Made by a program: the position numbers and the translations under genes
Notes under the pieces: generated by a model
Told to the model about the DNA's origin: nothing
The model's database searches: none
What the model saw: the letters and a program-made list of their open reading frames with translations, nothing else
Shown here: positions 1-6,234 of the stretch, piece after piece
Layout: each line of letters begins with the position of its first letter
Position numbering within the stretch: the stretch's first letter is position 1
Assembly: GCA_017305815.1 (NCBI GenBank)
Contig: JAFKJZ010000456.1
Span: forward strand, 1 to 9,811
Direction of reading: 5' to 3'
Length of the DNA: 9,811 bases
Source: Hyphomicrobiales bacterium
GTDB lineage: Bacteria; Pseudomonadota; Alphaproteobacteria; Rhizobiales; Kaistiaceae

Positions 1-1
1 C

Positions 2-859
2 CAGATGGGTCAGCGCATGACCATCCTGCCGGGACCGATCCACCGCGAGGAATGGCGCTCCGTGCTGCGCGTCACGGGCTGCGACGCGCTGATCGAGGGC
101 GGCCGCAGCGTCTCCGAGGCGGACATCGTCCGCCTTCTGCTGCTCGACGATACCAACCCTTCCTCGATCCGCTCCTGCATGATGCGGGCGCGCGGCAATG
201 GCCGCGCCGTCCGCACCGCGCTGACGCAGGACATGTGGGAGGCGCTGAACGACGACTGGCGCCGGCTGGAGAGCTACGACACCGCCCGCGCCCGCCGCGA
301 CCTGCCGGAACTGCTCGACTGGGTGAAGACCCGCGCCTCGACCTTCCGCGGCGCGGCCGAGACGGGCCAGCTTCGCAACGAGGGGCACGACTTCCTGCGC
401 ATCGGCGGCGCGCTGGAACGGGCCGAGATGACGCTGCGCCTGCTCGACGTCAAATATTACGTGCTGCTGCCGGAGACCTCGGTCGTCGGCGGCGGGCGGG
501 ACCACTATCAGTGGACCTCGGTGCTGCACGCCCTGTCGGCGGCGCGGGCCTATCTCCATGTTTATGGCGGGGGCAGCTACACGCCGTGGCGGATCGCCGA
601 CCTCCTGATCCTGAACCGGCAGTTCCCGCGCTCCGTGGCGTTCTGCTTCGGCCAGATCGGCTGGCATCTCGAACGCCTGGCCGATGCGCATGGCGGCAAC
701 AAGCCGCCGCACGACACCGTCGCCATGGTGCGCTCCGAATTGCGCGATCGCGAGAACGGCGAGATCTTCGAAGAGGGCCTGCACGAGTTCGTGCAGACCG
801 CCCTCAGCGTCACCAACCGGCTGTCGCGCGAGATCGCGCAGGCCTACCATTTTAACTGA
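2..859 (+). CDS. Alpha-E domain protein (DUF403), 5' end cut by window
   Basis: The reading frame is open from the first bases of the window to a TGA at 857-859. The ATG at 5 is probably internal, because alpha-E proteins are about 310 residues long and begin with an ERAE-type helix that is absent here. Roughly 30-45 N-terminal residues should lie upstream. Counting from the ATG at 5, visible family marks are EEWRSVL (residues 15-21), DDTNPSSIRSC (48-58), RAVRTALTQDMWEALN (67-82) and a second ERAE-type helix, ALERAEMTLRLLD (136-148). The family is all-helical and of unknown biochemistry. It occurs with a circularly permuted ATP-grasp protein, a transglutaminase-like protein and Anbu, and is thought to assist peptide ligation or modification. 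The next gene starts one base after this stop, so the two are almost certainly co-transcribed and translationally coupled. Confidence 0.9.
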   Translation, partial: QMGQRMTILPGPIHREEWRSVLRVTGCDALIEGGRSVSEADIVRLLLLDDTNPSSIRSCMMRARGNGRAVRTALTQDMWEALNDDWRRLESYDTARARRDLPELLDWVKTRASTFRGAAETGQLRNEGHDFLRIGGALERAEMTLRLLDVKYYVLLPETSVVGGGRDHYQWTSVLHALSAARAYLHVYGGGSYTPWRIADLLILNRQFPRSVAFCFGQIGWHLERLADAHGGNKPPHDTVAMVRSELRDRENGEIFEEGLHEFVQTALSVTNRLSREIAQAYHFN

Positions 860-860
860 C

Positions 861-1700
861 ATGCTGCTTGTTGTTCGCCACCTCACCCAGATGCAGTACC
901 CCCTCGGCGCCACCAGCGTGGCGCTGCGGCTTCGGCTGTTCCCACAGAGCTTTGACGGCCAGCGCGTGATCGACTGGCACGTCAGCGTCGACGGCAAGGA
1001 GATCGAGCGCTCCATTGTCGGCGGCTATGGCGAGCGGAGCGCCCAATGGCTGTCGCAGGGACAGCGCACCGAGCTCGAGATCCTGGCCTGGGGCCGGGTA
1101 GAGACAGAGGATCGCGCCGGCATCGTCGCCGGCCTGCGCCGGGCCTGCCCGACCGGCGTCTTCCTGCGCGACACGCCGCTGACGCTCGCCGACGCGGCGA
1201 TCCGTGCGCTCGGCGGGGAACTGGAGCCGGGGGGCGACACGCTTTCCGGCCTGCATGCCCTGTCGGCCCGCGTTCAGGAGGCCTTGCCCTATGTCAGCGG
1301 CGTCACCGACAGCACGACGACGGCCGCCGCCGCGCTCGCTGGCGAAGGCGGCGTCTGCCAGGACCACGCGCATATCTTCATTTCCGCCGCACGGTCGCGC
1401 GGGATTCCGGCGCGCTATGTCGTCGGCTATCTGCTGGCCGGCGATGCCGAGCACCAGCGGTTCGAGACGCACGCCTGGGCGGAGGCCTTTGTCGAGGGCC
1501 TCGGCTGGGTCGGCTTCGACGTCGCCAACGGCCTGTGCCCGACCGACCACTATGTCCGGCTCTGCACCGGGCTCGACGCCCATGATGCGGCTCCGGTGCG
1601 CGGAGTGGTGACGGGCGGGGATGCCGGCACGGTCGTGGCCGATGTCCGCATCGCGCGGGGCGATGGCGATGTCGACGCTATCCAGCAGCAACAGCAGTGA
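861..1700 (+). CDS. Transglutaminase-like cysteine peptidase of the Anbu module
   Basis: A 279-residue protein with an N-terminal beta-rich domain typical of bacterial transglutaminase-like proteins (about 1-85), followed by the papain-fold core. The catalytic triad is visible: C166 in GGVCQDHAHIF, H204 in ETHAWAEAF and D220 in GWVGFDVANG. The segment ARSRGIPARYVVGY (177-190) after the Cys helix is also characteristic. Most bacterial members are proteases or amidases rather than crosslinkers, and no signal peptide is visible, so it probably acts in the cytoplasm. The ATG at 861 is chosen because it lies one base after the alpha-E stop and yields the normal N-terminus; an in-frame ATG at 684 lies inside the upstream gene. 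The C-terminus is unusual: it ends in five glutamines encoded by CAG/CAA codons. The substrate is unknown; from its neighbours it may process a peptide made or modified by the linked ATP-grasp and alpha-E proteins. Confidence 0.93.
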   Translation: MLLVVRHLTQMQYPLGATSVALRLRLFPQSFDGQRVIDWHVSVDGKEIERSIVGGYGERSAQWLSQGQRTELEILAWGRVETEDRAGIVAGLRRACPTGVFLRDTPLTLADAAIRALGGELEPGGDTLSGLHALSARVQEALPYVSGVTDSTTTAAAALAGEGGVCQDHAHIFISAARSRGIPARYVVGYLLAGDAEHQRFETHAWAEAFVEGLGWVGFDVANGLCPTDHYVRLCTGLDAHDAAPVRGVVTGGDAGTVVADVRIARGDGDVDAIQQQQQ

Positions 1701-1718
1701 TCCGGGGCCTGAACTGAC

Positions 1719-2468
1719 ATGACCTATTGCGTCGCCGTGCGCGTCAATTCCGGCCTGGTGCTGCTGTCGGATACCCGCACCAATGCCGGGATCGACAATT
1801 TCTCGCGCTTTTCCAAGATGTTCACCTGGGAGGTTCCGGGCGAGCGCGCCATCGTCATGATGACCTCGGGCAATCTCTCGATCGCCCAGGGCGTGATCAC
1901 GCGGATCAACCAGGCGATCGAGCGCTCGGCTGAGGATCCGACGATCGAGACCATCCTGAACGTCGACAGCCTCTATCATGCCGCCGAACTGGTCGGCGAG
2001 GCGATGCAGGGGCTGCAGGACCGTTATCGCCAGTCGATCCAGGCGGACGGCGCCGGCGCGGACGTGACGATGCTCGTCGCCGGCCAGCGCAAGGGCGGGC
2101 GGCTGCGCCTGTTCATGGTCTATGCCGCCGGCAACTTCATCGAGGCGACCGACGACACCGTTTACTTTCAGATCGGCGAGCACAAATACGGCAAGCCGAT
2201 CCTGGACCGCGTCGTCTCCTCCACCACCTCTCTCGAGGACGTGGTGAAGGCGGTATGCGTGTCGATGGACTCGACGCTGCGTTCCAACCTTTCGGTCGGC
2301 ATGCCGCTCGACCTCTGCGTCATCCGCCGCGACAGCTACCGCTTCGACGTGCGGCAGCGGATCGAGGCCGGCGATCCGAAATTCCAGGCGATCTCGCAGC
2401 ACTGGGGCGCCGCGCTGCGAAGCGCCTTCTCCGGCGTGCCGGACATCATCCCGCGCATCGCGACCTGA
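1719..2468 (+). CDS. Anbu proteasome-like peptidase (ancestral beta subunit, HslV-related)
   Basis: A 249-residue Ntn-hydrolase-fold protein. It begins Met-Thr (MTYCVAV), so Met removal would expose the nucleophilic Thr. The other expected active-site residues follow: D18 in LLSDTRTNAG and K33 in FSKMF (D17 and K32 when Thr is numbered 1). GERAIVMMTSGNL (41-53) matches the strand region that forms the S1 pocket in proteasomal subunits. Anbu proteins form open ring or helical assemblies and are distinct from HslV and the 20S beta subunits; reported peptidase activity is weak and no partner unfoldase is established. The gene follows the transglutaminase-like gene by 18 bp on the same strand, the standard Anbu operon order. 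It is the last gene of the block and faces the exporter gene convergently. Identification is firm; the biological role is not known. Confidence 0.95.
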   Translation: MTYCVAVRVNSGLVLLSDTRTNAGIDNFSRFSKMFTWEVPGERAIVMMTSGNLSIAQGVITRINQAIERSAEDPTIETILNVDSLYHAAELVGEAMQGLQDRYRQSIQADGAGADVTMLVAGQRKGGRLRLFMVYAAGNFIEATDDTVYFQIGEHKYGKPILDRVVSSTTSLEDVVKAVCVSMDSTLRSNLSVGMPLDLCVIRRDSYRFDVRQRIEAGDPKFQAISQHWGAALRSAFSGVPDIIPRIAT

Positions 2469-2470
2469 AT

Positions 2471-2489
2471 CGCCCGAACGGCGCGGGCG
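2471..2489 (+). terminator. Short GC hairpin after the Anbu gene, possible terminator
   Basis: CGCCCG (2471-2476) and CGGGCG (2484-2489) form a 6-bp stem with a 7-nt loop, two bases after the Anbu stop codon and in the 55-bp gap between convergent genes. No T-run follows on the plus strand, so this is not a canonical intrinsic terminator. A second perfect GC hairpin (2518-2523 with 2528-2533) has the exporter stop codon in its loop. Either could slow convergent transcription; random GC-rich pairing is a fair alternative. Confidence 0.3.
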
Positions 2490-2523
2490 GGTGCCGTGCC
2501 TTTCGTCCTTGCTGCGGGCGCGC

Positions 2524-3975
2524 TCAGGCGCGCTCGCGCATCGCGGTGACCGGGTCGGGCGCAAGCTCCTTGGTGGCGCGCTGGCGGCCGGACATTTCCT
2601 CTCCGGCGTCCTTCGGCATCCTGACGAAGAAGATCACCGAGCTCGCCGCGATCAGGCCGATGGCGATGAAGGCGGGGTGGAACGCCGCGAGGTCGAGATG
2701 GGTGCCGCCATGCGCCTTCATCGTCAACTGCAGCGAGATGGCGCCGGTCGAGATGCCCAGCGACAGCGACAATTGCTGGAACACGCTGGTCATGCTGGTA
2801 GCCCGGCTCATCTTCGATTGCGGCACGTCGGCGAAGGACAGCGCGTTGGCGCTGGTGAACTGCAGCGAGCGGAAGAAGCCGCCGACAAACAGCAGGCCGG
2901 TGATGAGATGCATTGGCGTGCCGATCGAGAACGCCGCCGGAATGCCGACGAAGAACGCGGCAATGAACGAGTTCGCGATCAGCACCGTGCGGAAGCCGAG
3001 CCGGCGCAGCAGCGGCGGCGCGACGAACTTCATGGCGATGGCGCCGATCGCCGAGACGAAGGTGATGGTGCCGGACTGGAACGGCGTCAGCCCGTAGCCG
3101 AGCTGCAGCATCAGCGGCAGCAGGAAGGGCAGGGCGCCGATGCCGATGCGGAACAGCATGCCGCCGATGACGCTGGCCGCGAAGCTCGGTATGGCGAACA
3201 GCGACAGGTCCAGGATCGGGTCGGCGACGCGGCGGCTGTAGAAGAAATAGACCGTCAGCAGCGCCGCGCCGCCGAGCAGGCAGGTGGCGACATAGGGCCA
3301 GGGCATCAGGTTCAGGCCGAGCGAGGTCGAGCCGGTGATGAAGCCGGCGATGCCGAAGGCCGTGAGCAGGAAGCCGGGCACGTCGAAGCGCACCTGCTGC
3401 TCGCCGCGTATGTCGGGGATGAACAGGGTGGCGAGGACCACGCCGAGCACGCCGATCGGCACGTTGATCCAGAAGATCCAGCGCCATTCGAAATAGGTGG
3501 TGATGAAGCCGCCGACGACGGGCCCGACGACGGGTCCGATCAGCGCCGGCACGGTCAGCCAGGCGAGCGCCCCGACAAGCTCGGACTTCGACACCGATTT
3601 CAGGATCACCAGTCGCCCGACCGGCACCATCATGGCGCCGCCGATGCCCTGCAGCACGCGCGACGCGACGATTTCCGGGATCGAGCTCGACAGGCCGCAG
3701 CAGATCGATCCGAGGGTGAACAGGACGATCGCGAGGCGGAATACCGAGCGGGCGCCGAACCGGTCCGCCACCCAGCCGGAGGCGGGGATGAAGATGGCGA
3801 TGGTCAGCAGATAGGAGGTCAGCGCCAGCTTCAGGTCGATCGGGCTGACGCCGAAATCGCGGGCGATGGCGGGAAGGGATGTTGAGAGGACGGTCGAATC
3901 GAGATTCTCCATGAACAGCGCGCAGGCGACGATCAGCGGGAGCAGGATCCGGGCGGGGGGGCGATGCGGAACCAT
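2524..3975 (-). CDS. DHA2-family MFS exporter, MdtD-like (14 TM drug/metabolite:H+ antiporter)
   Basis: A 483-residue hydrophobic inner-membrane transporter with the signatures of 14-TM DHA2 antiporters. Motif D1 is LDSTVLSTSLP (25-35, acidic D26 in TM1), motif A is GWVADRFGARS (67-77), motif B is RVLQGIGGAMMVPVGR (106-121) and motif C is GPVVGPVVGG (147-156). The run ASGW-ADR...AIVLFTLGS...LQGIGGAMMVPVGRL closely resembles E. coli MdtD as I recall it; relatives export drugs or metabolites, and MdtD/IceT is reported to export citrate. The substrate here cannot be read from sequence. The start at 3975 has AAGAGG at about -5 (plus strand 3980-3985). It lies 78 bp downstream of the third ATP-grasp gene on the same strand and could be read through from it, but an inverted repeat in that gap suggests its own control. 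No periplasmic adaptor (EmrA type) or outer-membrane partner is adjacent. Confidence 0.93.
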   Translation of the reverse strand: MVPHRPPARILLPLIVACALFMENLDSTVLSTSLPAIARDFGVSPIDLKLALTSYLLTIAIFIPASGWVADRFGARSVFRLAIVLFTLGSICCGLSSSIPEIVASRVLQGIGGAMMVPVGRLVILKSVSKSELVGALAWLTVPALIGPVVGPVVGGFITTYFEWRWIFWINVPIGVLGVVLATLFIPDIRGEQQVRFDVPGFLLTAFGIAGFITGSTSLGLNLMPWPYVATCLLGGAALLTVYFFYSRRVADPILDLSLFAIPSFAASVIGGMLFRIGIGALPFLLPLMLQLGYGLTPFQSGTITFVSAIGAIAMKFVAPPLLRRLGFRTVLIANSFIAAFFVGIPAAFSIGTPMHLITGLLFVGGFFRSLQFTSANALSFADVPQSKMSRATSMTSVFQQLSLSLGISTGAISLQLTMKAHGGTHLDLAAFHPAFIAIGLIAASSVIFFVRMPKDAGEEMSGRQRATKELAPDPVTAMRERA

Positions 3976-3998
3976 GGGGCCTCTTGGGCGGGCGCTTA

Positions 3999-4017
3999 TC
4001 CTAAGCCTACCTTAGGA
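3999..4017. promoter_or_regulatory. Perfect inverted repeat, candidate operator of the exporter gene
   Basis: TCCTAAG (3999-4005) and CTTAGGA (4011-4017) are perfect 7-bp inverted repeats around a 5-bp spacer, 23 bp upstream of the exporter start codon. The AT-containing arms stand out from the GC-rich surroundings. Neither strand has a following T-run, so a terminator is unlikely. Size and position fit an operator for a dimeric repressor of the TetR or MarR type, a common arrangement for efflux genes, but no regulator gene is next to it. No convincing -35/-10 pair could be placed; GATAAG on the minus strand at about 3995-4000 is a weak -10 candidate overlapping the repeat. Confidence 0.4.
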
Positions 4018-4053
4018 CGGTCCGCGTCGCTTTCGTAGCCGCGAAATCAACCG

Positions 4054-5067
4054 TCAGGCTTTCACCATCGCGTGATGCAGCGCGGACACGCCGTCCTTGT
4101 GGATGGGAGCGAGGCGAAGCTCGCGCAACGCTGCACGGCAGCGCATCGCCTCGGCCTCCGAGGGATCGCGCCAGCAGCGACCGAGCAACTCGTTGAAGCG
4201 CGGGTCGTTCCATTCGACGATCGCGCTCGCATGATAGGCCGTGAGTTCGCCGATCTTCAGCCCGTGATCGGTCAGGTAGACATCGACCCGCAGATGGCCG
4301 AAGCCGGCTGCGACGCGCCCGGCGACATCGGCGAGCGCGCGCGCCAACTCCGGGGCGAGCCGATAGGCGCCGACCGGAATGTCCTTCGACTTCAGGCTCA
4401 GTTCGACGCCGTCGGTATCGAACCAGTTCGCGTGACGCGTCTCGCGCCCCTTCCGGCCCGTGAGGATGCGCATCATCACGGCCCGGCCGTGGAAGGTCAT
4501 CACCTGGACCTCTGGCGGCGTCTCGCCCGTTTCGGTGGTGAGCAGGGCCTCCGCCATGATCCGCCGCGGCAGGTTTCGATAGCCCCATTCACAGGCGCAA
4601 TCGAAATAGTCCTGGCGCAGCCAGCGCCGCATCTCCGTCACGAGGGCGGCGCGATCCAGCCGGGTGGCGTCGGGCACGAGCGCGACCATGCCGGAGCCGT
4701 GGTTCGGCTTCAGGACGAAGCGGTCGGGCAGGCTGTCCCAGGCGATGTCCTCCGGTCTCGTCCAGGCGCCGATGAGCGGAACGAGGAAGGTCTCGCCGAC
4801 CCGCTCGCGGATCAACTCCCGCACGGCGAGTTTGTCGGAAACGATCTTCAGGCGCGGATCGCGATCGAACAGGATGCGATGCAGCAGGTGCTCGGAATAG
4901 GTGACCGGCGGCGCGAGCCGTGGCAGCTCGCCCATGCCGGCCGCATAGCGCCGGACATGCCAGTGCCGAAGGAACGGGCTGCCCAGGACCGGCAGGCGCC
5001 GCAGCTTGCGCAGGATGCGGCGCCTGAGGCTTTGCCAATGCCGGGCGAGGAGCGCCGGGCGGCTCAT
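4054..5067 (-). CDS. TupA-like ATP-grasp protein, copy 3 of the tandem array
   Basis: A 337-residue member of the TupA-like ATP-grasp family (named after a teichuronopeptide biosynthesis protein), often annotated as a glycosyltransferase or polysaccharide enzyme. Visible landmarks: basic N-terminal region (10-45), SDKLAVRELIRERVG (77-91), the ATP-binding strand FVLKPNHGSG (117-126, K120), CEWGYRNLPRRIMAE (159-173, E160 and E173), and the metal-ligand segment LRVDVYL...KIGELTAYH (259-279, D262 and E274). ATP-grasp enzymes make acyl-phosphate intermediates and join them to amines; the acceptor here is unknown. No TM segment or signal peptide is seen. The ATG at 5067 overlaps the upstream gene's TGA by 4 bp (ATGA), which decides the start and implies translational coupling. 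It differs from its sisters after the GELT motif (TAYHASA instead of TPYHGAG or TPYCGAG) and has a different C-terminal tail, so its acceptor may differ. Confidence 0.88.
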   Translation of the reverse strand: MSRPALLARHWQSLRRRILRKLRRLPVLGSPFLRHWHVRRYAAGMGELPRLAPPVTYSEHLLHRILFDRDPRLKIVSDKLAVRELIRERVGETFLVPLIGAWTRPEDIAWDSLPDRFVLKPNHGSGMVALVPDATRLDRAALVTEMRRWLRQDYFDCACEWGYRNLPRRIMAEALLTTETGETPPEVQVMTFHGRAVMMRILTGRKGRETRHANWFDTDGVELSLKSKDIPVGAYRLAPELARALADVAGRVAAGFGHLRVDVYLTDHGLKIGELTAYHASAIVEWNDPRFNELLGRCWRDPSEAEAMRCRAALRELRLAPIHKDGVSALHHAMVKA

Positions 5068-6104
5068 GCGACGGCGCGCTTCCGATATTGCTCGATCCAG
5101 GGAGAGGGGTCGTGCGGGGCGGCGTCCCGGATCGCCTGGCCAAGGTCTGGGATCATCCCGATCGCGTTCGGCTCCTGCCACAATCGGCCGAGCAGCCGGT
5201 CGCAGCCGGGTTCGCTCCACCGGTTCAAACCCGCGCCGTGATAGGGTGTCAGCTCCCCGATCCGCAGTCCGTCGGCGGTGAGATAGAAATCGACGCGCAA
5301 CTGCTGGAACCCCTTCGCGGCACGCTCGGCGACCTCGACGAGGCGGCGGGCGACGGACGGAGCGAGCCGGTAGTCGCCACGCGGGATCTTCAGCGAATGG
5401 AAGGAGAGGGGCGCGCCCTCGGCGTCGAACCAGTTGTCGCGACGCTGCGGGGTGGATTTCGGGCCGGTGAGGACGCGGATCATGGCGGCCTTGCCCCCAA
5501 AGGTCATCACCTGCGGCTCGGCCGGCAGCTCGCCGTCGGGGCCGCGCAGCAACGGCTCGGCGAGGATCCGGCGCGGAACGCCCAGATAGCCCCATTCGAA
5601 GCTCTGGTCGAAATAGTCCCTCTGCAGCCAGGTCTGCGCCTGCCGCGCCAGCGCATCCCGGTCGAGCTCGGCCGTCCGCCGGACGAGCACCGCGATGCCG
5701 GAGCCATGGCTCGGCTTCAGCACGAAACCGTCCGGCAGCGACGGCCAGGCGATGTCGGCGGCGTCGGACCAGATGCCGAGCAGCGGAACGATGAATTCGG
5801 CGCCGACGCGTTCGCGGATCACCTCGCGCACCGCTACCTTGTCGCAGATGCGCTTCAGCATCGGGTCCCGGTCATAGAGCATCCGGTGCACGACGCGGTC
5901 GTTGAAGCCGATTGGCGGGGCGAGCCGGAGCGGCTGCTTCATGATCTCCAGATAGCGCCGCGCCAGCCAGGGCCGGTTGATGCGCTGGCCGATCCAGTCC
6001 GATCGGAGCGCCGTCCGCCAGGCGTCGGAACGAAGCCGCTTGTAGGTCCGCTCGATCCTGCGGGCCGACATTGCGAGCTGGGCGGGGAGATGCATCGGGA
6101 ACAT
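5064..6104 (-). CDS. TupA-like ATP-grasp protein, copy 2 of the tandem array
   Basis: A 346-residue protein from the ATG at 6104, clearly paralogous to the genes on both sides. Landmarks: CDKVAVREVIRERVG (87-101), FVLKPSHGSG (127-136, K130, with Ser where the sisters have Asn), FEWGYLGVPRRILAE (169-183), and LRVDFYL...RIGELTPYHGAG (269-292, D272 and E284). It is expected to be a soluble ATP-dependent ligase of unknown acceptor. The start is uncertain. In-frame ATGs at 6095 and 6071 are alternatives, none has a clear Shine-Dalgarno sequence, and alignment with copy 1 (TYKRLR against AYKRLR) favours 6071, which would give 335 residues. It follows copy 1 by 130 bp and overlaps copy 3 by 4 bp. 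The last residues (WIEQYRKRAVA) have no counterpart in the frame used by copy 1. Confidence 0.87.
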   Translation of the reverse strand: MFPMHLPAQLAMSARRIERTYKRLRSDAWRTALRSDWIGQRINRPWLARRYLEIMKQPLRLAPPIGFNDRVVHRMLYDRDPMLKRICDKVAVREVIRERVGAEFIVPLLGIWSDAADIAWPSLPDGFVLKPSHGSGIAVLVRRTAELDRDALARQAQTWLQRDYFDQSFEWGYLGVPRRILAEPLLRGPDGELPAEPQVMTFGGKAAMIRVLTGPKSTPQRRDNWFDAEGAPLSFHSLKIPRGDYRLAPSVARRLVEVAERAAKGFQQLRVDFYLTADGLRIGELTPYHGAGLNRWSEPGCDRLLGRLWQEPNAIGMIPDLGQAIRDAAPHDPSPWIEQYRKRAVA

Positions 6105-6234
6105 CAGGACTGCGCTGTGGGGCGGCGCGAATCTGCCGCCGGTTCGGAAGGCTCTTTCTGTCCTCTGGATCAGGCTGCGCGTTTCCGCAAGGCCAGGCTG
6201 TGCCGGGCGGCCCGTTCCCGCCGCCCGCGCCCCC
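6105..6234 (-). other. Spacer between ATP-grasp copies 1 and 2 with two GC hairpins
   Basis: This 130-bp gap interrupts an otherwise compact array. It holds two perfect inverted repeats: GGGCGGC (6205-6211) with GCCGCCC (6220-6226), 7 bp with an 8-nt loop, and GGCGGC (6121-6126) with GCCGCC (6135-6140), 6 bp with an 8-nt loop. Neither is followed by a T-run on the minus strand. They could be RNA processing or stability elements, or pause sites that set the ratio of copy 1 to copies 2 and 3. No promoter for copy 2 was recognised. Confidence 0.4.

Noticed and set aside
852..2564. Long open frame on the minus strand opposite the transglutaminase-like and Anbu genes (570 codons)
   Set aside because: Low-complexity, Arg/Asp/Gly/Ala-rich translation typical of antisense frames in GC-rich DNA. 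The plus strand carries two recognisable enzymes with intact catalytic residues.
2491..3885. Plus-strand open frame opposite the exporter gene (464 codons)
   Set aside because: Charged, repetitive Asp/Glu/Arg/Gln-rich translation that mirrors membrane-protein codons. The minus-strand product has all DHA2 transporter motifs.
3999..4017. DtxR/IdeR-type iron-responsive operator reading of the inverted repeat
   Set aside because: AGGCT is shared with that consensus but out of register with the symmetry of this repeat, so the match is not supported.
5068..5595. Upstream extension of the copy 3 frame to an ATG at 5595
   Set aside because: The extension lies inside copy 2 in another frame and is Arg/Pro-rich shadow sequence. 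The 4-bp overlap start at 5067 fits the paralogs.
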